A stretch of DNA of 5,129 bases from Bacillota bacterium. Lineage in GTDB: Bacteria > Bacillota_A > Clostridia > Christensenellales > Aristaeellaceae. A program made the position numbers and the translations under genes. Each line of letters begins with the position of its first letter. Position 1 is the first letter of the stretch. Below, piece after piece: positions 1-4,528 of the stretch. Under the pieces are notes generated by a model. The model was not told the origin of the DNA. It searched no databases and saw only the letters and a list, made by a program, of their open reading frames with translations. Location of the stretch: the NCBI GenBank assembly GCA_023421735.1, contig JAEZSP010000062.1, positions 1-5,129 of the forward strand, in the 5' to 3' direction.

Positions 1-84
1 GAATATCTCCTTGTGCGTATAGATGGAGTTGATCATCAGATTGAGCAGCTGCTTCGACTCCGCTTTAAACTGTTTTTTGGCCAT
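1..84 (-). CDS. htpG: HtpG (Hsp90 chaperone), N-terminal fragment
   Basis: This is the start of a gene that leaves the window at its left edge; only 28 codons are present. Read on the minus strand from the ATG at 84, the protein begins [20 protein letters not shown] and continues with IYTHKEIF. This matches the conserved N-terminus of bacterial HtpG, where the KxFxAE..LLxLMI(N/H)S.Y..KEIFLRELISN segment is the first helix of the GHKL ATP-binding domain. HtpG is the cytosolic ATP-dependent Hsp90-type chaperone. A strong ribosome binding site (TAAGGAGG, complement of 97-104) lies 12 bases before the ATG, and that fixes the start. Farther upstream are a CIRCE element and a consensus-like promoter, so the gene is probably under HrcA heat-shock repression. 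The identification rests on the N-terminus alone but the match is distinctive. Confidence 0.9.
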   Translation of the reverse strand, partial: MAKKQFKAESKQLLNLMINSIYTHKEIF

Positions 85-116
85 GTCTGCCTTATGCCTC
101 CTTATGCGATGGTTTG

Positions 117-143
117 TCAGCACTCGAAGTCAACGAGTGCTAA
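117..143. promoter_or_regulatory. CIRCE element (HrcA operator) controlling htpG
   Basis: The two nine-base arms are TCAGCACTC (117-125) and GAGTGCTAA (135-143), separated by exactly nine bases. The CIRCE consensus is TTAGCACTC-N9-GAGTGCTAA, so only one base (C118) departs from it. CIRCE is the binding site of the heat-shock repressor HrcA. The element lies just downstream of the minus-strand -10 box, at and beyond the predicted htpG transcription start, which is the usual position for HrcA repression. It is also 87 bp from the -10 box of the divergent CDF gene and is less likely to control that gene. Confidence 0.95.
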
Positions 144-148
144 CGTAT

Positions 149-177
149 AGTTTACCCACTCCCGCGGCGTTTGTCAA
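149..177 (-). promoter_or_regulatory. Predicted sigma-A promoter of htpG
   Basis: On the minus strand, a perfect -35 box TTGACA (complement of 172-177) is followed after 17 bp by TAAACT (complement of 149-154), which matches the TATAAT -10 consensus at four of six positions. The predicted transcription start falls around 142, inside the CIRCE arm. HrcA bound there would block initiation directly. The spacer is GC-rich (about 13 of 17 bases). Confidence 0.75.
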
Positions 178-207
178 TATCAGGGCAGCGATTGAGGTGT
201 TATCTGT

Positions 208-235
208 TTTATATTGCGGTATATTCTGGTATAAT
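208..235 (+). promoter_or_regulatory. Extended -10 promoter of the CDF gene, predicted leaderless start
   Basis: A perfect -10 box TATAAT at 230-235 is preceded by TGG, giving an extended -10 (TGN-TATAAT). The best -35 candidate is a weak TTTATA at 208-213, 16 bp upstream; the extended -10 would compensate. Only six bases separate the -10 box from the ATG at 242, so the transcription start is predicted at or next to the A of the start codon. No Shine-Dalgarno sequence lies between. Confidence 0.65.
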
Positions 236-241
236 ACTGTT

Positions 242-1198
242 ATGCGAAAGGCGAGCAAACCACAACAGAATAAAGCAGGCGAGCCGTGCGCCGCCTGTGA
301 GGATGTGCGCAAGAGGAAGGATGAGGGTCTGCGTATCATCACCTGGTGCCTGATCGGCAACATAGCGCTGCTGCTGCTCAAAGGCGCGGTGGGGCTGCTG
401 TCCGCCAGCGAGGCATTGAAGGCGGACGCAGTCAACTCCGCGGGCGATTCGCTGGCAGCCGTGGTGGTGATGCTGGGGCTGCGTTATTCGCTGAAGCCAG
501 AGGACAAGGGGCACCACTACGGCCACGGCAAGATGGAGGCGCTGGTGTCGTTCGTGGTGGGGCTGATGGTGCTGACAGGTACGGTTTTCGTGGTGCGCGA
601 CGCGATCGCCGCGATGCAGGCAGGTGCGGCGGCACAGTCCAGCGTATGGGCACTGGGAGCGGCGGCAGTCTCCATCGCAGTGAAGGCGGTGATGTTTACC
701 ATCACGTTCCGCGCGGCCAAGCGGCTGAATTCTATCGCGGTGCGCACCAATGCCATGGACCACCGCAACGACATATTCGCTACATCGGGTGCGGCGGTGG
801 CTATCGGCCTCGGGCTGCTGGGGGAGGGCATCGGAGTGGGATGGCTGGTGCGGTACGCGGAGCCGGTGATCGCGCTGGTGATCAGCGCGCTGATCGTCAA
901 GACGGCGCTGGGCATACTCAAGGCTTCGGGCGACATGCTGCTGGACGCCGCGCCGGACGAATGCACGATGGAAGGCCTGCGCGAGGCGGTGCTGAAAACG
1001 CCGGGCGTGGAGCACTTGAGCTGGCTGCGGTGCCGCCCGATGGGGCGCGGTCTGTTGGCGGACGTGGCGGTGGAGGTGGACGGCGACATGCGCGTGTGCG
1101 ACGGCCACGACATCGCGGACGCCGTGCGCGACAGCATCATGGCGGTTTACCCGGAAATGCTCGACGTGTTGGTGCACATCAATCCGCACACGACGTGA
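242..1198 (+). CDS. Cation diffusion facilitator (CDF) efflux protein, probably Mn2+ type
   Basis: This 318-residue protein has the length and layout of a CDF transporter, an inner-membrane metal/proton antiporter. It has a hydrophilic N-tail (1-30), six predicted membrane segments between about 31 and 230, and a C-terminal cytoplasmic metallochaperone-like domain (about 235-316, ending VHINP). Family hallmarks are ADAVNSAGD (61-69), HHYGHGKME (91-99) and NAMDHRND (170-177). By alignment with E. coli YiiP (site A: D45, D49, H153, D157), the transport site here is N65, D69, D173, D177. An Asn/Asp-only site lacking the zinc-preferring His is the pattern I associate with manganese CDFs such as streptococcal MntE; the substrate is inference. 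The N-tail carries an unusual CAAC pair (C16, C19). The frame is open upstream to 23, but that extension would cover the CIRCE element and htpG. ATG 242 has no Shine-Dalgarno but follows a -10 box directly. GTG 305 is a poorer alternative because its only GAGG is two bases away. Confidence 0.9.
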   Translation: MRKASKPQQNKAGEPCAACEDVRKRKDEGLRIITWCLIGNIALLLLKGAVGLLSASEALKADAVNSAGDSLAAVVVMLGLRYSLKPEDKGHHYGHGKMEALVSFVVGLMVLTGTVFVVRDAIAAMQAGAAAQSSVWALGAAAVSIAVKAVMFTITFRAAKRLNSIAVRTNAMDHRNDIFATSGAAVAIGLGLLGEGIGVGWLVRYAEPVIALVISALIVKTALGILKASGDMLLDAAPDECTMEGLREAVLKTPGVEHLSWLRCRPMGRGLLADVAVEVDGDMRVCDGHDIADAVRDSIMAVYPEMLDVLVHINPHTT

Positions 1199-1202
1199 GA
1201 GA

Positions 1203-1517
1203 GTGGGGTTACTCAAAGTGTTGGGAATCAAAAGACGTGAGCCATATGATATAAGGCCATGGGTACAGGCGTTATTAAAAGCTTTTCCGGAAACCGAATG
1301 GGATGTGAGGGAGCAGTTTATCGACCAGTATTTGTGTTTTGATATGGTGCAGAAAGTGTACGATTCCCTTCAACTGCCTGTTGTCGTACGCATGAACGAC
1401 TGCTCGGGTGTGGATATATATAAGGGAGAAGAAAATATTGCGGAGCAGGAAACGGATGTCGCCGAAATGATAGCGATAATCAAAGGCTTGTTGTCGTCAT
1501 CACCTACTTCAGCCTGA
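1203..1517 (+). CDS. Hypothetical small acidic protein, 104 residues
   Basis: I do not recognise this protein. It starts with GTG four bases after the CDF stop codon. A second in-frame GTG at 1218 (99 residues) has GGGG (1205-1208) nine bases upstream and may be the true start. The product has no signal peptide or membrane segment. It has a basic start (KVLGIKRREPYDIRPW), an amphipathic middle (ALLKAFPETEWDVREQFIDQYL), a short hydrophobic strand PVVVRMN near 79-85 of the reading, and an acidic helical C-terminus (EENIAEQETDVAEMIAIIKGLL). It looks like a compact alpha/beta cytosolic protein. Its GC content (about 43% in one 60-base line) is far below that of the CDF gene it follows. Tight spacing suggests it could be co-transcribed with the CDF gene, but the base composition suggests a different origin. 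The protein-like composition over 104 codons makes it a probable gene. Confidence 0.6.
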   Translation: MGLLKVLGIKRREPYDIRPWVQALLKAFPETEWDVREQFIDQYLCFDMVQKVYDSLQLPVVVRMNDCSGVDIYKGEENIAEQETDVAEMIAIIKGLLSSSPTSA

Positions 1518-1756
1518 CCTGTTGTCGGCTTATTTGGGTAGATTCCTTTTTCTCATGAATAAACGATATGCTAGCTTATAACAACCCGTAAACGCATAAG
1601 GAGTGGAACTTATAACCCAGCAATGGCTCTTGTAAGTGAACCGTAATAGCCCCAACAGAGTATATTGCCATCCTTATCAAGGCTGCGCATGAAGAAGCCA
1701 CCGTGCTTAAACATGCACTTAATGAATATATATATATAACATTTAGTGGGGGAATC
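1518..1756. other. AT-rich intergenic segment with a possible gene remnant
   Basis: No intact gene is seen in these 239 bases. The frame of the following membrane protein is open upstream from 1640 and would encode a helix-like stretch (EYIAILIKAAHEEATVLKHA, about 1658-1717). It has no start codon with a ribosome binding site and is preceded by a TGA at 1637. The segment also holds a 13-bp alternating AT run (1726-1738) that merges into TATAAC (1735-1740). That could act as a -10 box for the next gene, but I find no -35 partner. No hairpin followed by a T-run was found after the stop at 1517. Confidence 0.4.
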
Positions 1757-2134
1757 ATGGAAAAGCTTAAACAATGGTTAGACAAAATACCGACTCTGAC
1801 TTTTTTAATGATAATTATTGTATTGGCTTTTCTTGGCTGGCCGCTGGACATAGAGAAAAACAGCCTTGTCACTATTGCATTGAGCTTAGCGTATTTGCTA
1901 TGCGTAATAATGCTTGCTAGCCGTTTTTTGAATTATCTTAAAGTCAAAGGTTCCTATTGGCACCATATTTTCAGATTCTTTTTTTACTTTTTTCTTATTG
2001 GCTCTCCTGCCATTTTGTTTATCGCTCTAGATTCACAATTCAACTTAAAAGGTTTACTGATGATACCTGCATTAGTACTGGAAGCCGGGTTGCTTATCTG
2101 GCTTTTCATAAAATATCTATTAAACCGTTCATGA
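1757..2134 (+). CDS. Small four-helix integral membrane protein, 125 residues, possibly truncated
   Basis: The family is not recognised. I chose ATG 1757 because GTGGGGGA (1747-1754) gives a good ribosome binding site just upstream; the frame is open further up to a GTG at 1703, but without such a site. After a charged start (MEKLKQWLDKIP) there are four predicted membrane segments, at about residues 14-30, 37-56, 70-91 and 100-121. The short connecting loops are partly basic (RFLNYLKVKG, 58-67), and the protein ends KYLLNRS. It is rich in Ile, Leu and Phe with low GC (about 32% in one 60-base line), unlike its GC-rich neighbours, and suggests transfer from another genome. The TGA stop is followed in the same frame by 62 further open codons starting with basic residues, so the annotated end may be a nonsense mutation in a longer protein. 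No conserved catalytic motif is visible. Confidence 0.65.
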   Translation: MEKLKQWLDKIPTLTFLMIIIVLAFLGWPLDIEKNSLVTIALSLAYLLCVIMLASRFLNYLKVKGSYWHHIFRFFFYFFLIGSPAILFIALDSQFNLKGLLMIPALVLEAGLLIWLFIKYLLNRS

Positions 2135-2323
2135 AGAAAATATTTCGTCAAAGAGGAATCAAGCAGTTCATACTCCTTTGAAAATCTATGCGACGACCTG
2201 TCGGCAGATCTCAAGATCGAGTTTACGTATGATAACGTTCGCTTATCTTTTCAAAACTTACAGAGCTCTGGCCAGATGTTAAAGATATCAAAGTGTTTTG
2301 ATTTCTCCTCACGACATGTTTGA
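2135..2323 (+). pseudogene. In-frame continuation after the TGA of the membrane-protein gene
   Basis: Directly after the TGA at 2132-2134, the same frame stays open for 62 codons up to TGA 2321-2323. The encoded stretch begins RKYFVKEESSSSYSFENLCD and goes on through DLSADLKIEFTYDNVRL to KISKCFDFSSRHV. It has the look of a soluble cytoplasmic tail: basic next to the membrane, then acidic, then mixed. If the TGA were once CGA, the junction would read LLNRS-R-RKYFVKEE, a typical positively charged end of a membrane helix. No start codon or ribosome binding site serves this segment separately. One other plus frame is also open over most of the interval, so chance cannot be excluded. Alternatives are a sequencing error, a true stop followed by non-coding DNA, or stop-codon readthrough. 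Confidence 0.35.
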
Positions 2324-2392
2324 GATATTATTTATAACAAACGGAACAAAGGGGTTCAAAACGCTGCGCGGACTTTTCGCCAAAATTACAAC

Positions 2393-2421
2393 TTAACAAG
2401 CTTAACAAACAGGCGTATAAT
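2393..2421 (+). promoter_or_regulatory. Promoter of the LacI-family regulator, near-leaderless
   Basis: TTAACA (2393-2398, five of six matches to TTGACA) and a perfect TATAAT (2416-2421) are separated by 17 bp. The ATG at 2431 begins only nine bases after the -10 box. The transcription start is therefore predicted within about three bases of the start codon, leaving no room for a Shine-Dalgarno sequence; none is seen. Confidence 0.75.
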
Positions 2422-2430
2422 AATGCCATT

Positions 2431-3450
2431 ATGAAGCAGATTACGATTCGGGATATCGCGCGGGAAGCGGGCGTATCGACAGCTGCCGTCAGCTATGTGC
2501 TCAACGACAAGAAGGGTGTGGGCGAGCAGACGCGCCAGAAAATTGAGCGCGCCATCGAAAAGTATGGCTACCGCCCCAGCCTGCGCTCCAAGAGCCTCGC
2601 GCTCGGCAGAAACTACAGCATCCACGCGGTGATACGCCGTGAGGCCGCGCCCGCGTGCAAGGCTTTCTATTTTGGCGTGATCGCGCAGATGGTCGAGCAG
2701 ATTCCGGGACACTTCAGCGTGGTTCCGGTTTTTCAGTCGGACGATACGGCCAGCGACGACAGCCTGCTTGAGATCGTCCGCAGCAGCAGCACCGACGGCA
2801 TCATCGCGTTTCAGGGTGTGATGCCGGAGATTTACGCTGAACTTGAGAAGCACAATATTCCACTTGTTATTATTAACCCGGGGATCGAAGCCACCAGTGC
2901 AACCTCCGTGATACTGGACTTTGAAACTTTGGCGTACCGGGCGACATCGTTTCTGACGGAACGGGGTCACCGTGATATCGGCATGATCTGTATGCAATGC
3001 ATGCCGCTGTTTTATGATCAGACGGTACGCGGTTTCACACGCGCGCTGCAGGAAGCCGGTATCAACCCAAACGCCGCATGGATGCGCGGTGAAGCGGACA
3101 GCGAAGCCGGAGCCGCGCGAGCGATGGAAAATATGCTGAAAAGCGGTATGCCCACCGCGGTGTTCTGCGCGCAGGACAATTTTGCGATCAGCGCGATGAG
3201 CGTCTGTGCGTCACAGGGGCTGCGCGTGCCCGAAGACGTGTCCTTCATCGCCATCGACGATGTGCCCGAAGCGCAGTATATCAACCCGCCGCTGACGACC
3301 ATTCCCGTATCACCGGCTGAGATAGCCGGGGCAGCGCTCACGCTGATTTTTGAGAAAATGAAGGACGGCAGCCCCGAGTCCATCGTGCTGCCGTCCCATG
3401 ATATCGCCGTTCGCGGTTCCGTTCGCGCTATTCAGCCAGCACGCCTTTGA
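2431..3450 (+). CDS. LacI/GalR-family transcriptional regulator
   Basis: At 339 residues this is full length for the family. The N-terminal helix-turn-helix (about 4-25, ITIRDIAREAGVSTAAVSYV) aligns with LacI without gaps: recognition-helix positions 17, 18 and 22 are T, A and Y. The hinge helix RSKSLALGR (52-60) has the Leu (L56) expected to insert into the central CG step of the operator. The periplasmic-binding-protein-like ligand domain follows (about 62-336). It includes TDGIIAF (121-127), the FCAQDNFAISAM segment (245-256, with D249) and SFIAIDDVPEAQYINPPLTTI (271-291), where D276 is typical of sugar contacts. The HTH at its normal distance from the N-terminus fixes the ATG despite the lack of a ribosome binding site. 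The gene is convergent with the isomerase gene and overlaps its 3' end by 23 bp. The palindrome at the isomerase promoter is its likely operator, so a role as local sugar-responsive repressor is inferred. The ligand is unknown. Confidence 0.93.
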   Translation: MKQITIRDIAREAGVSTAAVSYVLNDKKGVGEQTRQKIERAIEKYGYRPSLRSKSLALGRNYSIHAVIRREAAPACKAFYFGVIAQMVEQIPGHFSVVPVFQSDDTASDDSLLEIVRSSSTDGIIAFQGVMPEIYAELEKHNIPLVIINPGIEATSATSVILDFETLAYRATSFLTERGHRDIGMICMQCMPLFYDQTVRGFTRALQEAGINPNAAWMRGEADSEAGAARAMENMLKSGMPTAVFCAQDNFAISAMSVCASQGLRVPEDVSFIAIDDVPEAQYINPPLTTIPVSPAEIAGAALTLIFEKMKDGSPESIVLPSHDIAVRGSVRAIQPARL

Positions 3451-4276
3451 TCCATTCCACGCTCTTGCGGATATTTTCATCCGAGCCGTCGCATTCGATG
3501 GATATGTCGCCGTCGAAGTTGCGCTCCTTCATGTAGTTCAGTATTTTGCGGATATTGTCCGCGTTGACGCCGCCGCCGATGGGCACTGCCGACATGCCTA
3601 TGCCCGTCTCTTCGCCGCGCAGCGCCGCCGCAAGACCCGGATCGACATCCTTGATGTGCGAGGACACGATGTATTTTTCCAGCTCCTTGTAATACGCCAG
3701 CGGGTCGTGACCCTGAATGAACGTGTTGCCCGTGTCGAAGTTGACGCGCAGATACTCGTCTTCGAAATGGGAGAGGAGCTTCAGCATAAACTCCGCGTCA
3801 CCCGTGTAGGGGCCGTGCGGTTCGATGCAGATGACGATGTCGTAGTCGTGCGCCCACTTGAGTATCTCCGTGTAGTTGCCGATGGTGATCTTCAGCATCT
3901 CGTCGCGCGGCATATCAGGGGCCTGCCCGGAGTCCACGCTGTCCACCTTGGGCGCGCCGAGTTCCTTGGCGTAACGGATAACCTGCGTGTAGTAGGGGAT
4001 GCCGTAGTATGTGCCCTGCGGTCCGAAGATGGGGTAACTGGCGTCAAGCATGGAGAGCTTGAGCCCGTGCTTGTCGAGCAGGCGTTTGATCGGGTACGGA
4101 TTATCGAGGATTGACAAACTTGGATCGTAGCCGAGCGACGATACGAAATAATAACCGAATACCGTACCGGCTTCAAGGTACTTCAGATCATACTTCACTG
4201 CCGATGCGACGGCGTCATTAAAATTCCCCGACTGTCCGCGCCAGTTGTCCGCATGCATACCGAGACGAATGCCCAT
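3428..4276 (-). CDS. Sugar phosphate isomerase/epimerase-like TIM-barrel protein (AP endonuclease 2 fold)
   Basis: This 282-residue cytosolic protein has the xylose-isomerase-like TIM barrel seen in IolE/IolI, hydroxypyruvate isomerase and ketose 3-epimerases. The four metal ligands of the family appear in order: E152 (VICIEPHGP), D181 (RVNFDTGN), H207 (VSSHIKD) and E261 (ISIECDG). By comparison, D-tagatose 3-epimerase uses E152, D185, H211 and E246. Together they bind a divalent metal that holds the sugar hydroxyls during proton transfer. The N-terminal strand RLGMHADNW and the EAG at 35-37 are also typical. The substrate is not decided by sequence. ATG 4276 is chosen over an upstream in-frame TTG (4315) because AGGAGG (4285-4290) lies eight bases before it, and that site would fall inside the longer protein. 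The gene is transcribed from a strong promoter with a LacI-type operator in its spacer, and its stop codon lies inside the coding region of the convergent lacI-type gene. Confidence 0.88.
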   Translation of the reverse strand: MGIRLGMHADNWRGQSGNFNDAVASAVKYDLKYLEAGTVFGYYFVSSLGYDPSLSILDNPYPIKRLLDKHGLKLSMLDASYPIFGPQGTYYGIPYYTQVIRYAKELGAPKVDSVDSGQAPDMPRDEMLKITIGNYTEILKWAHDYDIVICIEPHGPYTGDAEFMLKLLSHFEDEYLRVNFDTGNTFIQGHDPLAYYKELEKYIVSSHIKDVDPGLAAALRGEETGIGMSAVPIGGGVNADNIRKILNYMKERNFDGDISIECDGSDENIRKSVEWIKGVLAE

Positions 4277-4284
4277 TGATTTTT

Positions 4285-4290
4285 CCTCCT
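4285..4290 (-). promoter_or_regulatory. Ribosome binding site deciding the isomerase start
   Basis: AGGAGG on the minus strand (complement of 4285-4290) is a perfect Shine-Dalgarno core with an eight-base spacer to ATG 4276. It rules out the TTG at 4315 as the main start. Confidence 0.85.
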
Positions 4291-4337
4291 CTATAAATTT
4301 TGATGGATCCCGCAACTCAGAAACGCTCGCTGTATTG

Positions 4338-4367
4338 ATTATACTTAAGCGCTTAAGTATATGTCAA
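4338..4367 (-). promoter_or_regulatory. Consensus sigma-A promoter of the isomerase gene
   Basis: On the minus strand, TTGACA (complement of 4362-4367) and TATAAT (complement of 4338-4343) are both perfect consensus hexamers, 18 bp apart. Transcription is predicted to start near 4331, giving a leader of about 55 bases before the ATG at 4276. A promoter this strong would need tight repression, which fits the operator placed in its spacer. Confidence 0.88.
4340..4361. promoter_or_regulatory. 22-bp perfect palindrome, predicted LacI-family operator
   Basis: The arms are ATACTTAAGC (4341-4350) and its exact reverse complement (4351-4360), extended by one more complementary pair (T4340/A4361). 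The centre is a CG step flanked by AAG/CTT, the signature of LacI/GalR-family operators, where the hinge-helix leucines enter the minor groove. It occupies the whole promoter spacer and overlaps four bases of the -10 box, so bound repressor would exclude RNA polymerase. The regulator encoded at 2431-3450 is the natural candidate to bind it. Confidence 0.88.
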
Positions 4368-4497
4368 TGTGCAGAGGCGGCTTCGGCAAAAAAACATGCG
4401 GGCAAGTGCATTGCGCCGGGATTATTCTTACATGGATGAGGGGGTTATCAAGCTGTTGAGTGATGGGTACATAATTCGGCGGAGGATTTGGTAAGTA

Positions 4498-4506
4498 TGG
4501 TATAAG
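4498..4506 (+). promoter_or_regulatory. Possible extended -10 of the Na+/phosphate cotransporter gene
   Basis: TGG-TATAAG (4498-4506) resembles an extended -10 box, like the TGG-TATAAT before the CDF gene. No -35 hexamer is evident at 16-18 bp. The predicted start near 4513 would leave a leader of about 16 bases. This is a weak call. Confidence 0.35.
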
Positions 4507-4528
4507 GAATTCTTGGCGGGGTTAGCTG

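Noticed and set aside
23..241. N-terminal 73-residue extension of the CDF reading frame
   Set aside because: It would run antisense through htpG, its ribosome binding site and the CIRCE element. A promoter -10 lies just before ATG 242, and the extension has no CDF-family counterpart.
209..1231. Long minus-strand open frame opposite the CDF gene
   Set aside because: It is His/Arg/Gln-rich with no recognisable domain, the usual shadow of a GC-rich gene; the opposite strand has clear CDF motifs.
1726..1738. Short alternating AT run as a functional repeat
   Set aside because: Thirteen bases of AT in an AT-rich region is unremarkable; at most it contributes to a weak -10 box.
1576..1872. Minus-strand 98-residue open frame
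   Set aside because: It overlaps the better-supported membrane-protein gene, lacks a clear ribosome binding site and resembles no family I know.
2131..2181. Sixteen-codon ORF starting with ATG overlapping the TGA of the membrane-protein gene
   Set aside because: The ATGA overlap is suggestive of coupling, but the peptide is very short, has no motif, and the in-phase continuation is the more protein-like frame.
3410..3450. Repeated TTCGCG near the convergent gene ends as a terminator
   Set aside because: The copies are direct repeats, not inverted, with no T-run on either strand, and they lie within coding sequence.
3398..4114. Plus-strand 238-residue open frame opposite the isomerase gene
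   Set aside because: It is a Val/Asp/Arg-rich antisense shadow. The minus strand carries the metal ligands, ribosome binding site and promoter.
4277..4315. TTG start giving 13 more residues on the isomerase
   Set aside because: The extension would encode the AGGAGG site itself. ATG 4276 is correctly spaced from it, and the barrel's first strand begins right after that ATG.
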